DNA of 39,280 nt, taken from Candidatus Poribacteria bacterium (GTDB lineage: Bacteria > Poribacteria > WGA-4E > WGA-3G). Positions 32,994-39,280 of this stretch are shown in pieces. A program made the translations under genes and the position numbers. The DNA lies in the NCBI GenBank assembly GCA_026710795.1, contig JAPOQK010000059.1, positions 1 to 39,280 on the forward strand, written 5' to 3'. Under the pieces are notes generated by a model. The model did not search any database and was not told where the DNA came from. It worked only from the letters and a program-made list of their open reading frames with translations. Each line of letters opens with the position of its first letter. The first letter of the stretch is position 1.

Positions 32994-34334
32994 TTAATCT
33001 TCGGTTGAATCTAACGTGAAACAGATGAGACGGTTTTTACCACGAATATACAGACGACCATTTGCCAATATCGGTGCTGCCCACGCAGGATAGTTTATCA
33101 ACTGCCTCCCATTTTTGTCAGTTGGGGATGCTTGAGAGATGAGTTGCACTTTCTCTGGTGTGCATTTCAGTAACATCATCCGACCATACTCTCCAAGGTA
33201 AATGAAGTAGTCATTTACCCAGAGTAAAGATGCGCGTTCGTTAACCCGTTGCCTCCACATAACTTTACCAGTTTTCAATTCAACGCATCGGAACTCAGCA
33301 CCACCGGAATGTCTCCCACTACACCCGTAGAGGTAACCTTGATGATGGATTGGTGTGTGCCAATGCATTTCCATCGCTTTGTTTCGGGAATTTGCACGAT
33401 CTTTCCAAACGACTTTATAACCACCCGGCCGCACTTGGAGAACTGAACTGCCAACCCCATACGATTCGCTGATGAAAACATAATCGTCAGCAACAACTGG
33501 ACACGATGCATTCACAGATTCAATGGCAGTATGCCTCCATGGATAGTGGAAGTCAATTTTGCCAGTTTCCGGTTCAAATCCGACAAGTCCTCCTCGTAGG
33601 AATGCAAAACCCCACCGTCTCCCATTGATAGTGGAAAATATGGGACTTGCATAACTGGTTAGTTCATCCGCAATTTGATAGACTATTTCTCCTGTGTGTT
33701 TGTTAAGGGCAACGATTCCACTCCTGTTGGGTTTTGGTTTTCCATCTGATGCCCAGATGTTCTTTGGTGTTCCGGGTGGTGATCCACCTATCTGAACGAT
33801 AAGCAATTCTCCTTCAACCGCAGGGACTGATGCCACACCAAAAAAGTTATCTGTGACATTAAACTTCGTTGTGGTGTCTACCTTCCAAACGGGTTTACCG
33901 GTTTTGCTATTTACACAATGTAACTCTCCTTCAGCACCAAAGATATAAACGCGATCGTTATCTACGACTGGACAACAGCGTGGACCATTGTTGTAGCCAT
34001 ACATATCTTCATAGTCAGTTGGATATTCATATCTCCAACGTTCTTCGCCAGAATCGCTTTCTAAACAGGTTAGTCTTGCCATATCGTCGTGGCGTGCGAA
34101 AATGTACACACATCCGTTAGCAATGGCAGGTGGTCCGTAACTTGTCCCGGTCTCTATTGTCCACAACACGGGAGGACCTGTTTTAGCCCAAGGTGTGATA
34201 TTTATCTTTTCTTGGGATTTACCGTTACGCTCCGGACCAAGAAAATCGTACCAATCCGATGAATACACATTCGGAGACACAAACAGTAACAATGATATAA
34301 AAAGAAGTAAAAAAGATTTTGATTGAAACTGCAT
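32994..34334 (-). CDS. Exported PQQ-like beta-propeller protein
   Basis: 446 aa from the ATG at 34334, chosen because it begins a clean signal peptide (MQFQSKSFLLLFISLLLFVS); an upstream start at 34424 would add 30 residues without a ribosome site. The mature protein starts DWYDFLGPERNGKS and contains repeated blades such as VYIFGAEGELHCVNSKTGKP, GIVALNKHTGEIVYQ and EFRCVELKTGKVMW, the pattern of PQQ-binding-like (quinoprotein-type) propellers. In this class many members do not bind PQQ and serve as scaffolds outside the cytoplasm. No catalytic residue can be named. Convergent with the sialidase-fold gene. Confidence 0.87.
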   Translation of the reverse strand: MQFQSKSFLLLFISLLLFVSPNVYSSDWYDFLGPERNGKSQEKINITPWAKTGPPVLWTIETGTSYGPPAIANGCVYIFARHDDMARLTCLESDSGEERWRYEYPTDYEDMYGYNNGPRCCPVVDNDRVYIFGAEGELHCVNSKTGKPVWKVDTTTKFNVTDNFFGVASVPAVEGELLIVQIGGSPPGTPKNIWASDGKPKPNRSGIVALNKHTGEIVYQIADELTSYASPIFSTINGRRWGFAFLRGGLVGFEPETGKIDFHYPWRHTAIESVNASCPVVADDYVFISESYGVGSSVLQVRPGGYKVVWKDRANSRNKAMEMHWHTPIHHQGYLYGCSGRHSGGAEFRCVELKTGKVMWRQRVNERASLLWVNDYFIYLGEYGRMMLLKCTPEKVQLISQASPTDKNGRQLINYPAWAAPILANGRLYIRGKNRLICFTLDSTED

Positions 34335-34449
34335 ATAGTTCTTGTTAAATATGTTTGTCACGCATATTACCACAATATATGGTAACGTGAGTTTGATAAT
34401 AGATCCATGTCCCTCATTTTGCAAGAAATCTTACTGCAACAATATGGAT

Positions 34450-34471
34450 GACGGGGAACAGAGCTCCCGTC
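34450..34471. repeat. GACGGG...CCCGTC hairpin, likely dispersed repeat
   Basis: GACGGG (34450-34455) pairs with CCCGTC (34466-34471) across a 10-base loop containing ACAGAGCT. The context CCTACAA directly after it recalls the TACAGAA end of the GTAGGAGCGACC palindromes, suggesting a related intergenic family. Confidence 0.5.
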
Positions 34472-34550
34472 CTACAATGTGTTAAGGGTCTTGTGCCCTG
34501 AGATGTGCACGCTTAATATCTTTTTGTGTGTTTTAAATGTGACCTTTTGC

Positions 34551-34565
34551 ACGTCACTGTGACGT
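34551..34565. promoter_or_regulatory. Perfect 7-bp dyad ACGTCAC-T-GTGACGT
   Basis: A 15-base palindrome with a single central base, of operator-like geometry. It lies about 220 bases before the promoter of the membrane-protein gene and a similar distance from the PQQ-like gene start, so which gene it would control is unclear. No regulator is encoded in the window. Confidence 0.25.
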
Positions 34566-34776
34566 TTTAAATCCAGTCAGGACAAGGAAAGTGACGCGAT
34601 TTTAGCATTTTTTAATTTTGACCTTTTTTGTTTGTTTTGATCATTCTTACTTACGCTAAATGTCGCACATGCAGCAAGTAACGCAGAAGTCAAAATGTGC
34701 CCACATTCTAAACACGTGTTAATTATATAGTATTCTTTTGTATATGTCAAATTAAAAAACAAATGCCTCTTACCCG

Positions 34777-34805
34777 TTGACAACATTTCAATAATGATAC
34801 ATAAT
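34777..34805 (+). promoter_or_regulatory. Sigma-70-like promoter of the membrane-protein gene
   Basis: A perfect TTGACA (34777-34782) and CATAAT (34800-34805) are 17 bases apart. The predicted start near 34812 leaves a leader of about 59 bases before the ATG at 34871. Confidence 0.65.
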
Positions 34806-34870
34806 GATTAATTAAATCCCATAATCCTTTTAAAACCAATAACAATCACTATTGGATAGGAGTAAGCAAA

Positions 34871-36493
34871 ATGGAAATAACTATCACATGGCAACTGGTA
34901 CTGTTGTGCGGTTTGTCCCTCTGCGTTGGATGGGGAATACGCGGTAATTTCGGTCATGAATATGGTGCTGCTCTGCCGGGTGCCCTTGCTGCTATGGCTA
35001 TTGTGCTGCTCTCAGGACGTGAAGATTGGTGGCGATACATCCACTATTTTGCTTTATTTGGCGCATTAGGATGGTCATTCGGTGGCAGTATGTCGTATAT
35101 GATGGTTGTTGGTTACTCCCATTCCTCTCATTCCCCGACTGTGCTATACGGATTTGCCAATTTATTTGTCATCGGTTTTTTATGGGCAGCACTCGGTGGC
35201 GCGGGAACAGCCTTACCAGCGTTTCTATCTGGTATTGAACAAAATGGGTACACATCTCCATTATCTGTATTCTTTCTTCCAATTTGTGCTGTATTCATAG
35301 GATGGTCTCTCCAAGCAGTCATCATTGATCGAATTTTTGCGCCAAAACGTATGCAACGGCACGAAAGTCCGCTATACTGGTATGATACCGACTGGTTAGC
35401 TGCACTTGTGGCAATTGTGGCTGCTCTCATCGTCATCCTAATCAGAGGTCAGATAGATATGGGAACATCACTCATCCTATATATGGGGATTGGGTGGTTC
35501 GTTGCGTTTCTACTATTGGTAAATATCTTCAAACTACGCATGACACCACCACGCGGAGACAATTGGGCAGGATGTGTGGGCATGGTTGTTGGCGTATTGG
35601 TGTATTGTTGGCAATATAAACTCTCTGGTGTTGCCTTTGTAACACTGATGGCTGGATTTACAGGTGGGATTGCTTTTTCATTTGGTCAATTGATAAAGTT
35701 ACTTTGTCTGCGGACAGGACTACAAACCAACTGGCACAGTGTTATGGAACAGGTGCAAGGCTTACTATTCGGTATCGGATTAGCAATTACATTTGGCTAT
35801 ATAATCAATCGCTCACCAACCTTAGAAACAGACCCAAATATCCCTCGTTGGATTGAGATGTTCACGATCTTCTGTATCATCATCGCATTGACATATCTGA
35901 ATTATCGGAAAGCTGTCCAAACTTGGGTTGATACCGTTGAGTCATTGCCTGATCGTTTCTTCGGACTACCAGTCGTCGGTTGGTTTCGTCATTCAAGAGG
36001 ATGGATAGGATGGTTTGAGATATTCTATATAGCACTCACCATCGCGCTAATTACAGTATTGGCAGTTAATCTCCAAGAACCTATTCCATTTTTTTCAGGA
36101 AGTTGGGTGGGGAAAGGACAACTATTATATCTCGTTTTTGTGTGGTGGATCGTAATTTTCAACTTTGAACGTGCATTGGTTAACTTCAGTCCACATCGGT
36201 TGGTAACTGAAGGTGTCATTACCCTTAATGCAATTATTTGTACAATCCTCGTTGCAATATATCCTCAAACGATAATGAAACAGACAGGAACTACCTACTC
36301 ATTTTCCAATCAAATATGGACTGTTATAATATGGGGTATTGTAGTGATGGTAGGGACAACATTTGCTTTCTGGGGAATCAAACATGCACTTTATGGGAGG
36401 GAACATGCCCCTGGTGCATCACTACATATACGTTTTGGTGAGGAATCAAATGCTCCTAAGGAAAAACCGAAGACTGGAGAACCTCATCCCTGA
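34871..36493 (+). CDS. Polytopic membrane protein of unknown family
   Basis: 540 aa with about 14-15 hydrophobic helices. I do not recognise the family. Features: a first helix with GWGIRGNFGHEYGAALPG, glycine-rich helices (FGALGWSFGGSMSYMMVVGY; WAALGGAGTALPAF), and a charged cytoplasmic loop after helix 5 (FAPKRMQRHESPLYWYDTDW). The tail is polar and proline-rich (EESNAPKEKPKTGEPHP). Glycine-packed helices with conserved-looking RGNFGHE and SFGG motifs suggest a transporter or membrane enzyme rather than a receptor. It has its own strong promoter and a TAGGAG ribosome site. Neighbours are sugar-acid type enzymes on the other strand, so uptake of a related compound is possible but speculative. 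Confidence 0.75.
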   Translation: MEITITWQLVLLCGLSLCVGWGIRGNFGHEYGAALPGALAAMAIVLLSGREDWWRYIHYFALFGALGWSFGGSMSYMMVVGYSHSSHSPTVLYGFANLFVIGFLWAALGGAGTALPAFLSGIEQNGYTSPLSVFFLPICAVFIGWSLQAVIIDRIFAPKRMQRHESPLYWYDTDWLAALVAIVAALIVILIRGQIDMGTSLILYMGIGWFVAFLLLVNIFKLRMTPPRGDNWAGCVGMVVGVLVYCWQYKLSGVAFVTLMAGFTGGIAFSFGQLIKLLCLRTGLQTNWHSVMEQVQGLLFGIGLAITFGYIINRSPTLETDPNIPRWIEMFTIFCIIIALTYLNYRKAVQTWVDTVESLPDRFFGLPVVGWFRHSRGWIGWFEIFYIALTIALITVLAVNLQEPIPFFSGSWVGKGQLLYLVFVWWIVIFNFERALVNFSPHRLVTEGVITLNAIICTILVAIYPQTIMKQTGTTYSFSNQIWTVIIWGIVVMVGTTFAFWGIKHALYGREHAPGASLHIRFGEESNAPKEKPKTGEPHP

Positions 36494-36523
36494 GATTCAC
36501 TCCATTTTGCATCAATCGAATAA

Positions 36524-37582
36524 TTAAGCTTCTATTTCAGCTGCAGTACCACTTTCTGCTGATGCGTAAATAGCATCCGTAATTTGTTGGACGACAAGTG
36601 CCTGCTCTAAACCAGTAATAGGTTGTCGGTTTTCTTGGATTGCTGCAGCAAAATCGGTCGTTGGGTCACCATAATGCGGACCTTCAGTGTCCTCACTATC
36701 AGCGAGTGCATCTGTACTTGCTCCGTCAGCTGTTGTGGCTTGGGTATGCTGGATACTTCCTGGGTTGCCATCCCCCAATTTCAGTTTAAGCGCACCTTCT
36801 GAACCAATTATCTCCCAATTGGAGTTTGAATTCGCTGCCATGAATTCACCTCGTTCAAGAGTAATCACAGTCCCATCTTCACAGCGAACCAGTGCGTTGT
36901 AATGCGTTTCAGCATCGGAACCTGGGGCAATATGCGTAGTAAATACTGGAGGTACCGTCCACGTTTGTGCAAACACGGTTTTCGGTTTAAGCTTCCATCC
37001 AGTAACACCAAGTAGGAAGTCAATGTCGTAACATCCCCAGTTTACGAGTATACCACCACCGTTGAGTGATTTCGTCAGTCGCCAATCGGGACGTGGAGAA
37101 TCAGGTTCTTTACCACAACCTCGAATTGCACGACAATGGACTGTACGGAGGTCTCCTAACCCACCTGATGTTATCAGTTGAGTAGCAAGTCGGGCAGCTT
37201 TGTTGAAACGATTACGAGACGAACAACAGCCTGAAACTAAGTCGCCTCGAGCAGCAATTAACTGATTAACTTCACCTACGTTCATGGCAATCGGTTTTTC
37301 AATCAGCACATGTTTTCCTCTTTCAAACGCACGCAATGCAACCTCGGTACGAAATTGCGTTGGAAAAGCAAGTACGACTGCTTCTACCTCTTCATTATCA
37401 AGAAGATCAACATCATTCGTGTACATATTCGGAGGATTGAATCGTTCTGCAGCGCGTTCTCTATAGGAATCAACTAAATCCGCAGCAGCGACCAACTCAA
37501 TATTATCTGATTCCGATGCAATGCTGAGATGTCTACTTCCGATAACACCACATCCTATTACACCCAATTTTACTGGATCCAT
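36524..37582 (-). CDS. Gfo/Idh/MocA-family oxidoreductase
   Basis: 352 aa. Rossmann motif LGVIGCGVIGSRHLSIA at the N-terminus, intact catalytic KHVLIEKPIAMNV near residue 95, and the substrate-side GGGILVNWGCYDIDFLLG near residue 175. The ATG follows GGAG. It lies 68 bases after the dehydratase gene on the same strand, so the two are probably cotranscribed and act on one sugar or sugar-acid pathway. It is not closely similar to the tandem pair at 22365-24649. Its end lies 30 bases from the convergent membrane-protein gene. Substrate unknown. Confidence 0.9.
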   Translation of the reverse strand: MDPVKLGVIGCGVIGSRHLSIASESDNIELVAAADLVDSYRERAAERFNPPNMYTNDVDLLDNEEVEAVVLAFPTQFRTEVALRAFERGKHVLIEKPIAMNVGEVNQLIAARGDLVSGCCSSRNRFNKAARLATQLITSGGLGDLRTVHCRAIRGCGKEPDSPRPDWRLTKSLNGGGILVNWGCYDIDFLLGVTGWKLKPKTVFAQTWTVPPVFTTHIAPGSDAETHYNALVRCEDGTVITLERGEFMAANSNSNWEIIGSEGALKLKLGDGNPGSIQHTQATTADGASTDALADSEDTEGPHYGDPTTDFAAAIQENRQPITGLEQALVVQQITDAIYASAESGTAAEIEA

Positions 37583-37650
37583 ATATTCTCCATTCAGTTT
37601 TAGTTTTAAAGATTGTCGTATACCGTATTATATCGTTAGTTTATATGACT

Positions 37651-38793
37651 TTATATGTAACCTGTTGAGCCGTCTGGTCGGATTGGACAGGTTCTTTGCC
37701 AATGAACATACTCGTTATCTGTTACAGCGTCTTCGTTAATTTCAACACCAAAACCAGGACGATCTCGCAACTCCAAATACCCATCCTTTGGCATGTAGGG
37801 TTCATCTACCCACGAATTCCATGCGGCATCGGTGGGGAGTAGATATTCCAATATTTTGAAGTTCGGGGTGGCAGCAGCGAAGTGAACATTAACCGCAGTC
37901 GCCAAAGGTCCCATCGGGTTGTGTGGAGCAACGGTCACATAGTGTGCTTCAGCAATCGCAGCGATTTTACGCATTTCCAACAATCCACCACAGACACAGA
38001 TATCCGGTTGAATGATATCTGCCCCTTGCGCGGCAATAATATCAAGAAACTCAAAACGTGTATATAGCGACTCACCCGTTGCAAGAGGCACTTGCATCTG
38101 TGAACGGAGACGTAACCACGCTGGAATATGTTCAGGACGCAGCGGTTCCTCATAGAAATACGGATCATACGGGGCAAGTGCGTTTGCAAGTTGCAATGCA
38201 CGAATAGGTTCAAAGATTTTGGCATGTGGATCAAATGCGAACTCCCAATCATCAGGCGTATTCATACGTATTTGTTCAAAGTATGTAGTCGCAGCTGCAC
38301 ATACTCTTCCCCATCGGTCTGCATCTGGATTAAGTTGATACGGACTTGTCTTAAAAGCGGTGAAACCCCACTCTTCATTGAGTTTTCGAGCTTGGTCAGC
38401 GGCTTCTATACCATCTTTTCCTCCAATGCTGCGATATACGCGTATCCGATCACGCGCGTGTCCACCAAGAAGCATATAGACTGGTAATCCAGCGGCTTTT
38501 CCACTGATATCCCATAGCGCATGGTCAACCGCAGAGATTACAGCAAGACCTGCACCTCCTGGTGGAAATCGAAACTGCTGGTGTAGTTTTAACATGATAT
38601 ATTCTATTCTACGCGGATCATCCCCTTGGATCATTTCAAAGATATAGTTCGCTATCGGTTCAACCGAGAGATCTGGTCCTGTAGAATATGCTTCACCCCA
38701 TCCGTGTATGCCTTCATCAGTTTCAACCTTAATAAGACCACGCGGACGGTTTCCAAAGTTCGCCATGAAAGTGTGTATTGCGGTAATTTTCAT
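37651..38793 (-). CDS. Mandelate racemase/muconate lactonizing enzyme family dehydratase
   Basis: 380 aa, enolase superfamily. N-terminal capping domain, then a TIM barrel. Metal ligands and general base are visible: Asp in EFAFDPHAKI near residue 190 with His two residues on, Glu in YFYEEPLRPE near 215, Glu in PLATGESLYTRFEF near 241, and the barrel-end His in VAPHNPMGPL near 290. The DxH pattern plus this His fits acid-sugar dehydratases of the galactonate dehydratase type more than racemases with KxK. It probably dehydrates a sugar acid to a 2-keto-3-deoxy acid. The ATG follows AGGAC. First gene of a two-gene unit with the oxidoreductase. Confidence 0.92.
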   Translation of the reverse strand: MKITAIHTFMANFGNRPRGLIKVETDEGIHGWGEAYSTGPDLSVEPIANYIFEMIQGDDPRRIEYIMLKLHQQFRFPPGGAGLAVISAVDHALWDISGKAAGLPVYMLLGGHARDRIRVYRSIGGKDGIEAADQARKLNEEWGFTAFKTSPYQLNPDADRWGRVCAAATTYFEQIRMNTPDDWEFAFDPHAKIFEPIRALQLANALAPYDPYFYEEPLRPEHIPAWLRLRSQMQVPLATGESLYTRFEFLDIIAAQGADIIQPDICVCGGLLEMRKIAAIAEAHYVTVAPHNPMGPLATAVNVHFAAATPNFKILEYLLPTDAAWNSWVDEPYMPKDGYLELRDRPGFGVEINEDAVTDNEYVHWQRTCPIRPDGSTGYI

Positions 38794-38857
38794 TGCTTAT
38801 GTCCTCAACGCTATTATTTCAGGTTTCCTGCTTGGTGTCAAGTAAAATGCATTTCAT

Positions 38858-39079
38858 GGGTGTGTAGATATTTTGGCATCAACTAAACCAGCTTTCATGA
38901 TGGACAGGCTTATTTTCTCGATTCTGACAAAAAACCAAAAAACTGAAACATACATGAAACATACATGAAACATATTGTTCCGACCCCCACCTTCCCCTTC
39001 CAACCTCCCAAACCACGTGTTATAATACTATCACTATGAAAAACACAACCACATCCAAATCCAACATTACCGCATTCGT
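38858..39079. repeat. Right copy of terminal inverted repeat
   Basis: Reverse-complement partner of 1-221 (about 94% identical by eye). It carries the doubled CATACATGAAA motif, a C-rich stretch, CACGTG and the extended -10 (39018-39026). Similarity ends abruptly on the inner side after GGGTGTGT (38858); on the outer side it continues until the left copy is cut by the window edge. Confidence 0.9.
39018..39026 (+). promoter_or_regulatory. Extended -10 promoter of the repeated ORF (right copy)
   Basis: TGTTATAAT, identical to the left copy on the opposite strand. Nine bases separate it from the ATG at 39036, so the message would be leaderless or nearly so. No convincing -35 is present. Confidence 0.5.
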
Positions 39080-39280
39080 AGGTCGGAGCGAGCGAAGCGA
39101 CCTCCGACATCTTACATTCTGTAGAACCGACCTCCGACAAATAATCAAAAACAAAAGATACAGTTTTTCAAGTTTTTTAAGACACAGTAAACCGGTGAAA
39201 ACAATCCATAACCCCTGGCAAACACAACAAGGAGACCACAACACAGTAAAGATACAGTTATGTAAAAAAAGGCCCAAAAC
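39036..39280 (+). CDS. Repeated outward-reading ORF, 3' end beyond the window
   Basis: Open for at least 81 codons from the ATG at 39036 to the window edge. It begins MKNTTTSKSNITAFV, shared with the left copy, and is strongly basic. Codons 16-35 (GRSERSDLRHLTFCRTDLRQ) are encoded by a palindromic repeat of the GGTCGGAG...CTCCGAC type, so a mobile palindrome may have entered the frame without breaking it. The remainder (IIKNKRYSFSSFLRHSKPVK, then HNPWQTQQGDHNT) matches no family I know. The other frames of this stretch are also partly open, so coding status is uncertain; conservation of the start in both copies is the best support. Confidence 0.4.
   Translation, partial: MKNTTTSKSNITAFVGRSERSDLRHLTFCRTDLRQIIKNKRYSFSSFLRHSKPVKTIHNPWQTQQGDHNTVKIQLCKKRPK
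39082..39138. repeat. GTCGGAG/CTCCGAC palindromic element inside the ORF
   Basis: GTCGGAG (39082-39088) pairs with CTCCGAC (39102-39108), and ACCTCCGAC recurs at 39130-39138. Between them ACATTCTGTAGAA is the complement of the TTCTACAGAATGT seen, as CCTACAGAATGT, at the edge of the palindrome at 31638-31687. So this is a variant of the same dispersed family, here with tandem half-units. Confidence 0.65.

Larger units (their letters stand above)
34335..34870. other. 536-base gap with palindromes and a promoter
   Basis: Between two divergent genes. It holds a GC-rich hairpin (34450-34471), a short AGGG/CCCT stem just after it, a perfect ACGTCAC/GTGACGT dyad (34551-34565) and a strong plus-strand promoter (34777-34805). 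A 69-codon minus-strand frame at 34577-34786 has no ribosome site; I do not call it a gene. The remainder is AT-rich and unremarkable. Confidence 0.5.
38794..39280. other. 487-base right end dominated by repeats
   Basis: No conventional gene lies wholly in this stretch. It holds about 65 bases of dehydratase leader, the right inverted-repeat copy (38858-39079), and the repeated outward ORF that begins at 39036 and runs off the window with a palindromic element inside it. Confidence 0.7.

Noticed and set aside
34577..34786. 69-codon minus-strand frame with a CLECGH motif and a hydrophobic stretch
   Set aside because: No ribosome site, no hydrophobic pattern typical of a signal peptide at its start, and it overlaps the promoter of the membrane-protein gene; most likely chance.
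38910..39277. Two minus-strand frames in the right repeat
   Set aside because: The equivalent frame in the left repeat diverges by a frame shift in the TTTTCAG/TTTTTTGG stretch, so it is not conserved as protein; the outward plus-strand frame is better supported.
1..39280. tRNA, rRNA or riboswitch genes
   Set aside because: I looked in every gap for cloverleaf arms with GTTCRANNC-type loops and for familiar riboswitch cores and found none; a covariance-model scan would be decisive.

Overview
The window looks like a 39 kb piece of a Candidatus Poribacteria genome (marine or sponge-associated lineage), or a close relative. The main evidence is the exported protein at 27961-30468. It combines WD40 repeats, a zinc metalloprotease, a dockerin and a C-terminal NYPNPFNPETWIPY sorting domain, a combination I associate with Poribacteria. 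Supporting evidence is the AT-rich coding sequence, the many Gfo/Idh/MocA oxidoreductases, Ldh2-type dehydrogenases, an enolase-superfamily dehydratase and FGE-sulfatase-fold lipoproteins, and several palindromic repeat families between genes. This is recognition from memory, not a database result.

Layout. 1-221 and 38858-39079 are inverted copies of one repeat. Each carries an extended -10 promoter and the start of the same outward-reading small ORF, so the window begins and ends in a multicopy sequence; a contig broken at repeats would look like this. 238-2826: an operon of an Ldh2 dehydrogenase and an Nramp-fold transporter that lacks the metal-binding motifs. 3032-4879: a lipoprotein with two FGE-sulfatase domains. 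4880-14320 (minus strand): a tetrapyrrole cluster, in transcription order hemB, hemL, a polyprenyl diphosphate synthase, a double-domain siroheme synthase, a ccsA/hemX-like membrane protein, hemA, hemC and a cobA-hemD fusion. Together these make uroporphyrinogen III from glutamyl-tRNA and start the siroheme/corrinoid branch. hemE, hemN and hemH are not here. A consensus sigma-70 promoter sits just before hemA.

14437-16375: two tandem secreted paralogues of unknown function. 16490-24649: catabolic-type genes, namely three Gfo/Idh/MocA oxidoreductases (two a recent tandem duplication), a CaiB/BaiF CoA-transferase, a double alpha/beta-hydrolase and a THUMP-domain RNA methyltransferase. 25005-27910: a small island of a DUF4145 protein, a DUF2188 protein, an unknown protein with a weak nuclease-like signature, and an HNH endonuclease; this has the look of a defence or mobile region. 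27961-34334: the WD40-metalloprotease, a second Ldh2 dehydrogenase, a 149 bp MITE with target-site duplication and a perfect 50 bp palindrome, a sialidase-fold protein and a PQQ-like beta-propeller. 34871-38793: a 14-15 helix membrane protein of unknown family, another Gfo/Idh/MocA oxidoreductase and a mandelate racemase/muconate lactonizing enzyme family dehydratase.

I saw no tRNA, rRNA, CRISPR array, intact transposase or transcription factor. The most unusual material is the repeat landscape: the terminal inverted repeats, a palindromic element that appears to sit in frame inside an ORF, and the MITE. Next are the domain duplications in which one copy has lost its catalytic residues.
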